From Lachnospiraceae bacterium (GTDB lineage: Bacteria > Bacillota > Clostridia > Lachnospirales > Lachnospiraceae): DNA of 64,000 bases. The first letter of the stretch is position 1. Every line of letters begins with the position of its first letter. Below, piece after piece: positions 42,866 through 51,199 of the stretch. The notes beneath the pieces were generated by a model. The model searched no databases. It was given only the letters and a program-made list of their open reading frames with translations, and was not told where the DNA came from. Position numbers and translations under genes: made by a program. Location: NCBI GenBank assembly GCA_017503735.1, contig JAFVSN010000005.1, positions 71,628-135,627 of the forward strand. Direction: 5' to 3'.

Positions 42866-43119
42866 TGATAGAGGCGCATTGATTATCAGTACACTGCGGG
42901 ATATGTCAGGACATAGGAGAACGTAGGGGAAAGGATGAGATGCCGAAGTGAGTAACGGCCTGGAAGTTACTTGCTGGGGCCGGGGTTAAAAGCCGCGGGA
43001 CTGTCATCATTCATTTGATGGAGGGCTATCGAAGATATTTCACACGGAATGTCTGTGTGGAGCTTTACCGAATAAGGGTATTCTTCGAGAACCGTCATCA
43101 ATTGACGGTTTTATCTTTT
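42866..43119 (+). ncRNA. lysine riboswitch (L-box) controlling dapA
   Basis: The leader carries the L-box sequence blocks in order: AGAGGCGC (42870-42877), GGGGAAAGGATGAGATGCCGAAG, GCTGGGGCCGGG, GGGACTGTCATC and TGGAGGGCTATCG (about 43019-43032). A terminator hairpin AACCGTCA-TCAAT-TGACGGTT at 43090-43110 followed by TTTATCTTTT lies 20 bp before dapA. Lysine binding would favour the terminator and shut off lysine/diaminopimelate synthesis. Confidence 0.92.
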
Positions 43120-43133
43120 ATAGGAGGTGCGAT

Positions 43134-44021
43134 ATGGCATTATTTACAGGTGCAGGTGTTGCGATTGTAACGCCGATGAAGGCAAACGGAGAGGTTAATT
43201 TTGAGAAGTTGGGGGAACTGTTGGAGTTCCAGATTGCAGGGGGGACGGATTCCATTATTATTTGCGGAACCACCGGTGAAGCTTCCACTTTAAGTCACGA
43301 GGAACATTTGGAATGTATCCGTTATACGGTGGATAAAGTGGCAAAGCGTATCCCTGTCATTGCAGGTACCGGTTCCAACTGTACGGAGACCGCCATTTAC
43401 TTGTCTAAGGAAGCGGAGAAGGCAGGAGCAGACGGTTTGTTACTTGTTTCCCCGTACTATAATAAGGCTACCCAGAAGGGACTCATTGCTCACTTTACGG
43501 AGACGGCAAAGGCAGTGAATATTCCGGCGATTCTTTATAATGTACCGAGCCGTACCGGTAGCAATATTATGCCGGAAACCGTGGCAGCTCTTGTGAAGAA
43601 CGTAGATAACATTGTAGGTATCAAGGATGCTACCGGCAATATCAGCCAGACTATGCAGACCATGTATCTGTGTCAGGGGGATGTAGATTTGTATTCCGGT
43701 AACGATGACCAGATTGTTCCGGTATTATCCGCAGGCGGTAAGGGTGTCATTTCCGTTCTTTCCAATGTGGTGCCGAAGGAAACCCATGACATCTGTGCGA
43801 AGTTCTTTGAAGGGGACGTAAAGGGAAGTCTTGAGCTTCAGTTAAAGTATTTACCGCTTGTTGACAATTTGTTCTCTGAGGTAAATCCGATTCCGGTAAA
43901 GGCAGCCCTGAACTTAATGGGTATGGAGGTGGGAACGCTTCGCCTGCCGCTTACGGAGATGGAAGATGCCCATAAGGAAAAGCTTGCGGCTGTGATGAAG
44001 AATCTCGGAATCATCGGATAA
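43134..44021 (+). CDS. dapA: 4-hydroxy-tetrahydrodipicolinate synthase
   Basis: A 295-residue aldolase that condenses pyruvate with aspartate semialdehyde, the first committed step to lysine and meso-diaminopimelate. GTTGEASTLSHEEH holds the catalytic threonines, YNVPSRTGSNI the tyrosine and arginine of the active site, and GIKDATGNISQ the Schiff-base lysine. Length is standard. AGGAGGTGCGAT precedes the ATG. It is controlled by the lysine riboswitch upstream and followed by dapB after 130 bp holding a hairpin. Confidence 0.97.
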   Translation: MALFTGAGVAIVTPMKANGEVNFEKLGELLEFQIAGGTDSIIICGTTGEASTLSHEEHLECIRYTVDKVAKRIPVIAGTGSNCTETAIYLSKEAEKAGADGLLLVSPYYNKATQKGLIAHFTETAKAVNIPAILYNVPSRTGSNIMPETVAALVKNVDNIVGIKDATGNISQTMQTMYLCQGDVDLYSGNDDQIVPVLSAGGKGVISVLSNVVPKETHDICAKFFEGDVKGSLELQLKYLPLVDNLFSEVNPIPVKAALNLMGMEVGTLRLPLTEMEDAHKEKLAAVMKNLGIIG

Positions 44022-44086
44022 TAGAGGGATTTGACAGGCTGTGACATCCGTAGAAAGGAAGAATTGATACGGAAATAGAATAAAAG

Positions 44087-44122
44087 CGTCCGGTTTGGCC
44101 GGTAAGTGCGGCAAACCGGACG
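44087..44122 (+). promoter_or_regulatory. hairpin between dapA and dapB
   Basis: CGTCCGGTTTG and its exact complement CAAACCGGACG are separated by 14 bases; TTTCC follows. It could be a partial terminator, an RNA-stability or processing site, or part of a second leader. No riboswitch consensus is seen in it. Confidence 0.55.
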
Positions 44123-44153
44123 TTTCCATTATATTACATACAGGAGGTATGCT

Positions 44154-44909
44154 ATGGTACGAATTATCATGTGCGGCTGTAACGGAAAGATGGGACGTGT
44201 GATTTCCGATTTGGCGAAGGAGGATGCACAGGCAAAGATTGTTGCCGGTGTGGATTTTGTTACGGACCGGAATTATGATTATCCGGTATATCCGAGTATT
44301 TTAGAGTGTAAGGAAGAGGCAGATGTAATTATCGATTTTTCATCCCCGGCAAAGCTGTCCGAGCGTCTGGCTTTTTCCGTGGAGAAGAAGCTTCCGATGG
44401 TGTTCTGTACCACGGGTCTTTCCGAGGAAGAGTTTGCACAGGTACATGAGACCTCTAAGAAGGTGGCGATTCTTCGCTCCGCAAACATGTCTCTGGGTGT
44501 AAACACCTTACTTAAGCTGGTGGCGGCGGCGGCACAGGTATTTGCGGCAGCGGATTTTGACATGGAAATTGTAGAAAAGCATCATAACCGTAAGGTGGAT
44601 GCTCCGTCCGGAACCGCACTTGCCATTGCGGATGCCATGAATGAAGTGTTGAATAACGAATACGCTTATAAATTTGATCGTTCACAGGAACGTAAGATGC
44701 GTGAGAAAAAGGAAATCGGAATTTCCGCAGTTCGCGGCGGTACCATTGTAGGCGAGCATGAGGTAATCTTTGCGGGAGCCGACGAAGTAATCGAGATCAA
44801 GCATACCGCATACTCCAAAGCAATCTTCGGAAACGGTGCCCTGCAGGCGGCAAAATTCTTGGCAGGCAAACCGGCGGGTATGTACAATATGAGTGATGTA
44901 ATCGGTTAG
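44154..44909 (+). CDS. dapB: 4-hydroxy-tetrahydrodipicolinate reductase
   Basis: A 251-residue NAD(P)H-dependent enzyme acting directly after DapA. The N-terminal nucleotide-binding loop is CGCNGKMGRVI. The active-site motif is EKHHNRKVDAPSGTA with the catalytic His and Lys, and RGGTIVGEHEVIFAGADE is the family's C-terminal strand. I use the ATG at 44154, after AGGAGGTATGCT; a frame upstream to 44106 overlaps the hairpin and has no site. It is the second gene of the lysine unit. Confidence 0.97.
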   Translation: MVRIIMCGCNGKMGRVISDLAKEDAQAKIVAGVDFVTDRNYDYPVYPSILECKEEADVIIDFSSPAKLSERLAFSVEKKLPMVFCTTGLSEEEFAQVHETSKKVAILRSANMSLGVNTLLKLVAAAAQVFAAADFDMEIVEKHHNRKVDAPSGTALAIADAMNEVLNNEYAYKFDRSQERKMREKKEIGISAVRGGTIVGEHEVIFAGADEVIEIKHTAYSKAIFGNGALQAAKFLAGKPAGMYNMSDVIG

Positions 44910-44933
44910 ATAACGGAATAATCTATATAAGTA

Positions 44934-44970
44934 AGAAGTGGTTTCGCGTACATGTGAGGCCACTTCTTTT
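44934..44970 (+). terminator. Rho-independent terminator of dapB
   Basis: AGAAGTGG at 44934-44941 pairs with CCACTTCT at 44960-44967 and TTTT follows. Confidence 0.75.
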
Positions 44971-44984
44971 GTTGGGACATGAAA

Positions 44985-45055
44985 GTGGGAAGTTGGGATT
45001 ATTGCTCCCCGTTTTGCGACTTGCAAAACGGGGAGCAATAATCCCAACTTCCCAC
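44985..45055. repeat. perfect 33-bp palindromic stem with GACTT loop
   Basis: Positions 44985-45017 and 45023-45055 are exact reverse complements around GACTT, and the stem ends in CCCCGTTTTGC. The loop and inner TTTTGC/GCAAAA equal those of the palindrome at 17843-17901; the remaining stem sequence is entirely different. Like that one it lies between two convergent genes, flanked on either side by their terminators. It has no coding potential. Confidence 0.88.
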
Positions 45056-45075
45056 AACAAGGGCCTACACGAAAG

Positions 45076-45109
45076 AAAGGGCCTCGCAGATAAACTGCGA
45101 AGCCCTTTT
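45076..45109 (-). terminator. Rho-independent terminator of the Ig-like protein gene
   Basis: On the minus strand AAAAGGGCTTCGCAG pairs with CTGCGAGGCCCTTT with few mismatches and a T-rich tail (CTTTCTTTC), 15 bp beyond the stop. Confidence 0.7.
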
Positions 45110-45124
45110 AGCTTGTGCCAAAGA

Positions 45125-45871
45125 TTATTGTGCTGTATCAGCACCCGTATTTTCGGAGGTATTATCACCGTTTGTAAATTTAGTGTTTAAATCAACCAGA
45201 AAATCCGCAAATTTGTTTTCCGTGGTTTCGTCCGGTTTGAAGATTTTTTCTTCTTCCGTTACTTCACCTTCTGCGGATACTGTAATACGACATGCACTGA
45301 AGTGACCGTTATCGATCTGGGCAAATATGTACGCAGTACCTTCGGATTTTGCGGTTACGATACCACCGGCACTAACGGAAGCAACTTCCGGTTTGGAACT
45401 GGAGAACTTCGGAAGCTCTGCTGTATTAAGCGGAGCAATCAACCAGTACATGACAGCACGCTGTCCAACAACCAGTTCGGCCTGTTGTCTGGATAACATA
45501 ACAAAAATTGCAGGAGGACCGACCGTGACTTTACACTGTAAGGTCACAGGCTCGGAGCCTTCGGAATCCTCGATCGTTACGGTAACAACGGTAGTACCGA
45601 TAGAAAGAGCGGATACCACACCTTTTTCATCTACCGAAGCAATCTTCGGAGATTCAGAGGAGAAAGTAACCGTCTGGGTTTCTGATAAATTATAAACTTT
45701 AAGGGCATAGTCCTTACCTTTTACAATAGCCTTAGACTTTACATTCAGCTTCGGCTCTCCGGTTGTGTTGTTTGCATATGCTTTGGCAGCAGGTGCAAAC
45801 AAGGAGAAGAAGCTGAGGGAAAGCAAAAAGACAAGGGTAATGATACCTTTTGAGAAACGATTTTGTTTCAT
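45125..45871 (-). CDS. secreted protein with bacterial Ig-like (BIG2) domains
   Basis: A 248-residue secreted protein. The signal peptide (KGIITLVFLLSLSFFSLFAPAAKA) is followed by two BIG2-type domains: TFSSESPKIASVDEKGVVSALSIGTTVVTV and KFSSSKPEVASVSAGGIVTAKSEGTAYIFA, the classic 'S..P.VA.V...G.V.A...G.A' pattern. An acidic, Thr/Asn-rich tail follows with no sorting signal. Such domains act in adhesion or wall display. GGAGG is eight bases before the ATG at 45871; a TTG at 45886 overlaps it. It is monocistronic and convergent with dapB. Confidence 0.85.
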   Translation of the reverse strand: MKQNRFSKGIITLVFLLSLSFFSLFAPAAKAYANNTTGEPKLNVKSKAIVKGKDYALKVYNLSETQTVTFSSESPKIASVDEKGVVSALSIGTTVVTVTIEDSEGSEPVTLQCKVTVGPPAIFVMLSRQQAELVVGQRAVMYWLIAPLNTAELPKFSSSKPEVASVSAGGIVTAKSEGTAYIFAQIDNGHFSACRITVSAEGEVTEEEKIFKPDETTENKFADFLVDLNTKFTNGDNTSENTGADTAQ

Positions 45872-46009
45872 GGCATTGCCCTCCAACTAATTACTACGGA
45901 AATCCTTGCGTCACATCCTGTGTTTTATTCTACCACCACTTTTTGTCAGAATGATGTCATTTATTAAGAATTTACTAAGATTTTTCCTGTAGATTCTTTG
46001 AAATTCGAC

Positions 46010-46038
46010 TTGTGCATCGGCGAGAAAAAAAGTATAAT
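46010..46038 (+). promoter_or_regulatory. sigma-A promoter of the two-component operon
   Basis: TTGTGC at 46010-46015 and TATAAT at 46033-46038 are 17 bases apart, 65 bp before the response regulator. Confidence 0.75.
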
Positions 46039-46102
46039 AAAGGAGAGGGAAACTTGTGAAACAAAGATATGATTGGGTTTTGATGCGTAAGGAGGAAGGT
46101 AC

Positions 46103-46810
46103 ATGCAGTACATTTTAATCGCAGATGATAACGCAGATATTACGGATGTGTTGGAAGCATATGTCAGAAAGGAAGGCTATGAGCCGCTTGTGGCGGCAGA
46201 CGGGGAGGAAGCACTCCGCTTATTCCGTCAGCATGAGCCGGCGGCAGTTTTGTTGGATGTTATGATGCCGAAGGAGGACGGCTATGAGGTTTGTCGTAAG
46301 ATTCGTGCGGTATCCGATACGCCGGTAATTCTGATAACCGCCAGAGGAGAAGATTTTGAAAGGGTCATGGGGCTGGATATCGGCGCGGATGATTATATCG
46401 TAAAGCCGTTTTCGCCGAATGAAGTCATGGCAAGATTGCGTGCCGTACTTCGTCGTATGTCCAGAGCGGACCGGGAGAAAATCAGCGAAAAGAATGAGAA
46501 TATACTTAAAATCGGAAATCTGGAAATTAATTTAGAGGAGTATACCTTGCACATCGGAGGACAGCGGATTGCGTTGACAAAGAAGGAAATCGAGACCATG
46601 TGGACGTTGGCCAGCAATCCGAAAAAGGTATTTACCAGAGATAACTTACTGGACAGTCTTTGGGGATACGATTATGTGGGAGATACCCGGACGGTGGATT
46701 CCCACGTGAAGCGTCTGAGAGCGAAATTGGATAAGGCGGAACATGCCGGTTGGGATATTGCTACGGTATGGGGCGTGGGCTATAAGTTTGAACTTACGGA
46801 TCATAAATAA
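46103..46810 (+). CDS. OmpR/PhoB-family response regulator
   Basis: A 235-residue regulator. The receiver domain (1-120) has the acidic pair in ADDNADITD, the phospho-acceptor Asp in VLLDVMMPKEDGYEV, TARGE and KPFSPNEV. The C-terminal winged helix (about 135-232) has KKEIETMWTLASNPKKVFTRDNLLDSLWGYDY and DSHVKRLRAKL. It binds DNA when phosphorylated by the kinase encoded 35 bp downstream. AAGGAGGAAGG precedes the ATG. The targets are unknown. Confidence 0.95.
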   Translation: MQYILIADDNADITDVLEAYVRKEGYEPLVAADGEEALRLFRQHEPAAVLLDVMMPKEDGYEVCRKIRAVSDTPVILITARGEDFERVMGLDIGADDYIVKPFSPNEVMARLRAVLRRMSRADREKISEKNENILKIGNLEINLEEYTLHIGGQRIALTKKEIETMWTLASNPKKVFTRDNLLDSLWGYDYVGDTRTVDSHVKRLRAKLDKAEHAGWDIATVWGVGYKFELTDHK

Positions 46811-46845
46811 TATGCGACATATGATATCGCAATAGGGGGAACCGG

Positions 46846-48333
46846 ATGGACAAGCAGGGAAAAAAGAAAAAATTTCATAAGTTGTTATTTGTAAAGACCT
46901 GTTTCTGGTTCTCGGTGATTATGCTCTTATTCGCTGTGGTTCTGGGCGTTATTTATATGCGCTTATACGAGAAAACCATTATGAATAATTACAGAGAACA
47001 GACCAGAGCAAAAGCGGAAAATGTCGCCAAGCGTTGTAACGGCTATTTTTTGGCGGGAGACCCGGTAGGGTGGAACGAGTACCTGATTATGTTGAGCGAA
47101 ATTGAGCAGACGGAAGTTTGGGCAATTTCCAATGATGAGGCTATGTGGCCGCTGCCGGAAACATATTCCATCAGCCGGGATTATTTTGCTACGTTAGAAA
47201 CGTATCAGAGCAGCTATCATGACATTTTAAGCAATGTATTTCACAATATTCCTACGGCACGTGCCGATTTCAGTGAAGTGCATGAGATGAACATGATTAC
47301 CATCGGTATGCCGGTACAGGGGGTAAACGGTGAGGTGGCCGGCGGCATTTTGATGAATGTCCGGGTGGAAGACCAGAAAGCGGTTGTAGACAGCAGTTGG
47401 CGTCTGATAATCATAAGCGGTGCCATTGCGCTTGCAGTGGCGATTGTTACGGCATTGTTTTATGTGCGTACATTATCCGATCCGATCTTAAAAATTCGTC
47501 GCACCGCACTGGAACTGGCAGACGGAAATTACGAAGTGACCACGGAAGTAAACCGGAGCGATGAAATCGGTGAGCTTGCTTATACCATGGATATTTTGTC
47601 GGAGAAGTTAAAGGAGAATGAAATCGAACGACAGAATCTGGAACAAATGCGGTTGGATTTCTTCGCAAACGTATCCCACGAGCTCCGGACACCGATTACG
47701 GTAATGCGAGCCTATACCGAAAGTCTGGTGGACGGCGTGGTAAGCGACCCGGAGAAGGTTCATCATTATCACGAGAGAATGCTGGGAGAGTGCCAGGGAA
47801 TGGAACGTCTCGTGGGCGATTTGTTATTGCTTTCTAAAATGCAGAATCCGGATTTCGCGGTAGAAAAAGAACCGGTCAATCTGGTGCAGATTTTCGAGGA
47901 TTTAAAAAAGAGTGCCTGGGCCATCGGAAAAGAAAAGAACATTACGGCAGATATTTATACGGAATTGCCGGTGATTATGATGTTGGGCGATTACGACCGG
48001 TTGCGACAGATGTTTTTGGTTATTTTAGACAATGCGGTGAAGTTTTCCCCGGAGAATTCCGTGGTGCATATCCGGATTTCCTGTGAGGAACAGATCATTA
48101 TTTCCATCCGGGATGAAGGAATCGGAATCAGTGAGGAAGAGCAGAAATATATTTTTGAGAAGTTTTATAAATCAAGACTTCGTCAGAATGCCAAAGGGTC
48201 CGGTCTGGGCCTGGCAATCGCAAAGCAGATTGCCATTAAGCACGGAGGAACCATTGATATTCAAAGTGAGGTCGGGAAGGGAACGGAGATTACCTTTACC
48301 TTTCCGGAGTTGGAAGAAAATTACGAGATGTAG
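46846..48333 (+). CDS. sensor histidine kinase
   Basis: A 495-residue membrane kinase: helix 1 at about residues 18-40, an extracytoplasmic sensor of 145 residues, helix 2 at about 188-208, then HAMP. The H-box is FFANVSHELRTPITVMRAY, the N-box LDNAVKFSPE, the G1 box RDEGIGISEEE, and the G2 box GSGLGLAIAKQIAIKHGG. It phosphorylates the regulator upstream. AGGGGG precedes the ATG. The pair forms a two-gene operon ending at a terminator inside an inverted-repeat element. The signal is unknown. Confidence 0.95.
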   Translation: MDKQGKKKKFHKLLFVKTCFWFSVIMLLFAVVLGVIYMRLYEKTIMNNYREQTRAKAENVAKRCNGYFLAGDPVGWNEYLIMLSEIEQTEVWAISNDEAMWPLPETYSISRDYFATLETYQSSYHDILSNVFHNIPTARADFSEVHEMNMITIGMPVQGVNGEVAGGILMNVRVEDQKAVVDSSWRLIIISGAIALAVAIVTALFYVRTLSDPILKIRRTALELADGNYEVTTEVNRSDEIGELAYTMDILSEKLKENEIERQNLEQMRLDFFANVSHELRTPITVMRAYTESLVDGVVSDPEKVHHYHERMLGECQGMERLVGDLLLLSKMQNPDFAVEKEPVNLVQIFEDLKKSAWAIGKEKNITADIYTELPVIMMLGDYDRLRQMFLVILDNAVKFSPENSVVHIRISCEEQIIISIRDEGIGISEEEQKYIFEKFYKSRLRQNAKGSGLGLAIAKQIAIKHGGTIDIQSEVGKGTEITFTFPELEENYEM

Positions 48334-48338
48334 ATGTC

Positions 48339-48369
48339 GGGGGCTGTGCCGGAGGGTACGGCCCCTTTT
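48339..48369 (+). terminator. terminator of the two-component operon
   Basis: GGGGGCTGTGCC pairs imperfectly with GGGTACGGCCCC and is followed by TTTT. It also forms the outer end of the long inverted-repeat element. Confidence 0.75.
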
Positions 48370-48662
48370 CGGTCCTAAGGTTACCGGAAAGGACACTGCC
48401 ATATTCTACAAGAACCCGCTCTCGCTCTTGCAGCAACGTAGCAGTACTAGGCTCGAAAGTACCTCGTTCGTTCAGAGTTTCGCATGCGAAACTCTGGCGC
48501 CGAGCGCGGTCGCTTGCGACATCTTACGCACGCGCGAGTGCGCAGCCTGCGGAGCATATTCATGGCACATTATGTGCCATGAATACTGACGTTGCTTTAA
48601 GGTTCTTTTTAGAATATGGCAGTGCCTTTCCGTAAAGGTAACTTTAAAACCGAAGAGGAGCC
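48360..48662. repeat. ~300-bp inverted-repeat element with structured core
   Basis: The arms at about 48360-48416 and 48601-48662 are imperfect reverse complements (shared blocks GGAAAGG, CACTGCCATATTCTA, AGAACC). The core from 48411 begins AGAACCCGCTCTCGCTC and ends TTGCTTTAAGGTTCT. It contains a perfect 24-base palindrome at 48473-48496, GTCGCTTGCGAC at 48509-48520 and a 13-bp hairpin at 48558-48584. There is no gene in this 520-bp gap. Both ends of the core match the element at 53117-53254 on the other strand, but the flanking arms do not. Confidence 0.8.
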
Positions 48663-48760
48663 TTACTTAACGGCTCCCCGACAGGTTTATATGAGAAATT
48701 TTCTTCCGGTTGAGAGCATTTATAGAGGGCAGATCTGAGGGCAAATTATTTTTGTTTTAG

Positions 48761-48791
48761 TGTAACATTTTCTAAACTACGGGGTGTTATA
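48761..48791 (+). promoter_or_regulatory. candidate ECF-type promoter of the second sigma gene
   Basis: TGTAACA at 48761-48767 and TGTTATA at 48785-48791 lie 65 bp before an ECF sigma gene. TGTAACATTTT resembles -35 elements of some ECF groups; the -10 assignment is uncertain. Confidence 0.35.
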
Positions 48792-48856
48792 GGTGAAAAC
48801 GGAAATAAAACCGTTTGGTTCGCGAACAGAAGATTCGTAGAGAGGAGGAAGGTCTT

Positions 48857-49396
48857 ATGACTCCGGAGAATGTAATACGCGCGTATTCCGATATGGTGTA
48901 CCGGATTGCTTTTGCGAGAGCCGGGACGAAGGCGGATGCGGATGATATTTATCAGGAAGTATTCTTTCGTTATATAAGGAAGAACCCGGAGTTTCGGGAC
49001 AGTGAGCATGCCAAGGCGTGGTTTATCAAAGTGGCGGTGAATTGTTCCCGAAAGTTTCTTGGAGGTGCGGCAAAGAAAAGAGAGGTATCGGGAGAGTGGC
49101 TTACGGAGAACGAACCGGACGGATCGGTAACCGGTGAGGGCAGTGCTTACAGCACACCGGAGGAGCGTATCTTGACGGATGAGAGCAAGGCAGAGCTGTA
49201 TCGGGAGCTACAGAAGCTTTCCCCGGATGCAAGGCTGTTGTTACATCTGTATTATTTCGAAGAGATGAAGATTGCGGAAATTGCAAAACTCATGCACCGG
49301 AAGGAATCTACGGTACGGGTACAGTTAACCAGAGCCAGAGAAAAGTTAAAGACACAGTTTGAAGAAGAGGTCGTGTTAGGGCTTCTTCGTGCGTGA
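48857..49396 (+). CDS. ECF-family RNA polymerase sigma factor
   Basis: A 179-residue sigma factor with region 2 (IRAYSDMVYRIAFARAGTKADADDIYQEVFFRYIRKNP) and region 4 (LSPDARLLLHLYYFEEMKIAEIAKLMHRKESTVRVQLTRAREKLK). There is no region 3, as in ECF sigmas. I start at the ATG at 48857 after GGAGGAAGG; an in-frame start at 48815 has no site. A membrane-anchored regulator begins 15 bp after its stop. It differs in sequence from the ECF sigma at 24 kb. Confidence 0.9.
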   Translation: MTPENVIRAYSDMVYRIAFARAGTKADADDIYQEVFFRYIRKNPEFRDSEHAKAWFIKVAVNCSRKFLGGAAKKREVSGEWLTENEPDGSVTGEGSAYSTPEERILTDESKAELYRELQKLSPDARLLLHLYYFEEMKIAEIAKLMHRKESTVRVQLTRAREKLKTQFEEEVVLGLLRA

Positions 49397-49411
49397 AAAG
49401 GAGGTAATGTT

Positions 49412-50326
49412 ATGTTAGAACAGGATTATAAAGAATTGATGAAAGAAGTGACACCGGGTGCGGCACTTGTGGAGAAAATGGTAGAAGCACAGAGTAAGAG
49501 AAGAAAGCATGTAGTGCTTCCGAAGGCCATGAAGGTGGCAGCGGCAGTGTTGTGCGGAATTGTGGTGCTTGCCGGTGGCGTTGTGGCAGTGGATGCTGCG
49601 GCGGACGGCGCGGTCAGAAAGTTATTCGGACTGGATGAGTCGGTCGTAATCGGTGCGGAAATGGTATCGGTATCGAAAAAGCACTTAGAGGAGGATGAGT
49701 GGAGTCAGGTAAATATAAGAAGAGACGAAAACGGCAAAATGATATGTGAAATCAGTTCCACGACGGATGCACCGATATTTGCCTGGTATTTTGAAATCGG
49801 TACCGCATCGTATAATCAATTTCAAAATACATTTAAACGATGCGATACGGAAGAAGACTATGCATGGAGCTTATACGAATGTCTGAGCAGGTGTTTCTCG
49901 GATCGTTTTCGGAAAGGGGAGTTCGGACACGAAGAATTTTTATCCGAACTGGAACGATGCGTGGAGCAGCTTGATACCGAGAATGCATTTCAAAGGGCTT
50001 GCGCGCAGGGAATTCAATGGTTTATGGATGACTTAAAGTCGGAGAAGAAGACGAAGGTTCTTACATTTCCGGTGATTGACTATTATGATACGGACGGGGA
50101 CGGCGATTTTTATGAATGGATCGGAGATTCTTATGTAGTCGTTTATCCGGAGGAATGGAAAAAGGAATATGAGGAGAATGGTACGACGGAATTTATAGTG
50201 GAAGCAGAGGGTGGTATGAAGAGAACGTATCAGATTACGGTAAAGGATTTCGGAAGTTGGAGTTTGGTTTATCGGGATATGAGCGTGGATTACAGCACAG
50301 TTGAGGAACTTGGGCTGGGAGAGTAA
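49412..50326 (+). CDS. membrane-anchored regulator partnered with the ECF sigma (DUF4179-like)
   Basis: A 304-residue protein: cytoplasmic N-terminus (about 37 residues), one membrane helix (MKVAAAVLCGIVVLAGGVVAV), then an extracytoplasmic region beginning DGAVRKLFGLDESVVIGA. This layout is common in ECF-linked DUF4179 anti-sigma proteins. The outer domain holds a Cys pair in CLSRCFSD and further Cys. AAGGAGGTAATGTT precedes the ATG. The proposed anti-sigma role comes from position and topology. A terminator follows at 50370. Confidence 0.7.
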   Translation: MLEQDYKELMKEVTPGAALVEKMVEAQSKRRKHVVLPKAMKVAAAVLCGIVVLAGGVVAVDAAADGAVRKLFGLDESVVIGAEMVSVSKKHLEEDEWSQVNIRRDENGKMICEISSTTDAPIFAWYFEIGTASYNQFQNTFKRCDTEEDYAWSLYECLSRCFSDRFRKGEFGHEEFLSELERCVEQLDTENAFQRACAQGIQWFMDDLKSEKKTKVLTFPVIDYYDTDGDGDFYEWIGDSYVVVYPEEWKKEYEENGTTEFIVEAEGGMKRTYQITVKDFGSWSLVYRDMSVDYSTVEELGLGE

Positions 50327-50369
50327 CCCGCTTTAAAGAATCTCCTTGCGACAGAAGAAAAATCATGAT

Positions 50370-50414
50370 ACACTGTGTGTAGGTATGTAAAAGCACCTAT
50401 GCACAGTGTTTTTT
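50370..50414 (+). terminator. Rho-independent terminator
   Basis: ACACTGTG-TG-TAGGT pairs with ACCTA-TG-CACAGTGT around a short loop, followed by TTTTTT. Confidence 0.85.
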
Positions 50415-50436
50415 GTGAAAGAGAGGGAGTGTACGT

Positions 50437-51189
50437 ATGATATGCAAGAATTGCGGAGCGGAAATTGATGATACGCTGTTGTTATGTCCTTATTGCAATA
50501 CCGAAAATGAAGAAGTGGCACATGAGGAGCATAAGGAAGAAATAAATGAGATTTTGGATAAGGCGGAGGAGCTGACCACCCGTCCGGAGCGGATTGCAGA
50601 AAAGGTGAGTCATAAAATCAGTCGTGTGGCTTGCTTTGTCGCTGCCGGTTTTGCTGTGCTGCTTTTGCTGGTATTTGTTATTTCGCGAATCTTGGGAGAC
50701 ACGTCCGGTAACAAGCAGGAGAAGAAGGTGGCAAAGTTAGAGAAGTTTTACGCCGCGGGAGATTATGCGGGGATGAGTGCTTGCCTGGATACAATGGAAG
50801 ATGCCTACGGTGCCCTTTTTCAGAAGTACAGAAGTGTGCAGAGAGCTTACCGCTATATGGATGATATAGAAAGTGACTATAAGAAAATAAAGGAGTATAG
50901 GGGGAAAGAGGTTAGCGAAAGTGTAATGGAATCCCGGGTGTTTTTGGTGGGGCTTTATTTGGGAAACAGCAGGGATGTTTTACATATGGTGGAACAAGCA
51001 GAAGCAGAGGAATTTTGTTACGGAGAATCGGAAGCGATGCTTTTCTTCCGGGAGGAAGTGTATCGTCTGTTAAAAGAGTATGCGGCTGTTACGGAGGACG
51101 AGATAGAACGCTATATGTTACATTTGCCTGATAACAGTGATGAGTGGCCGAGTATGAAGGAACTGGCAGAAAGTGTTTTGAAACGTTAG
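50437..51189 (+). CDS. zinc-ribbon membrane protein A
   Basis: A 250-residue protein. The N-terminus is a zinc ribbon (MICKNCGAEIDDTLLLCPYC), followed by a charged linker and one membrane helix at about 66-87 (VACFVAAGFAVLLLLVFVIS). An extracytoplasmic helical domain begins with KLEKFYAAGDYAGMSACLDT and resembles a TPR-like fold. Its neighbour shares the order ribbon, helix, 'LE.YYAAGDY', so they are paralogues. The function is unknown. GAGAGGGAG precedes the ATG. It opens a five-gene cluster of zinc-binding and small proteins. Confidence 0.7.
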   Translation: MICKNCGAEIDDTLLLCPYCNTENEEVAHEEHKEEINEILDKAEELTTRPERIAEKVSHKISRVACFVAAGFAVLLLLVFVISRILGDTSGNKQEKKVAKLEKFYAAGDYAGMSACLDTMEDAYGALFQKYRSVQRAYRYMDDIESDYKKIKEYRGKEVSESVMESRVFLVGLYLGNSRDVLHMVEQAEAEEFCYGESEAMLFFREEVYRLLKEYAAVTEDEIERYMLHLPDNSDEWPSMKELAESVLKR

Positions 51190-51199
51190 GAGGGAACCC

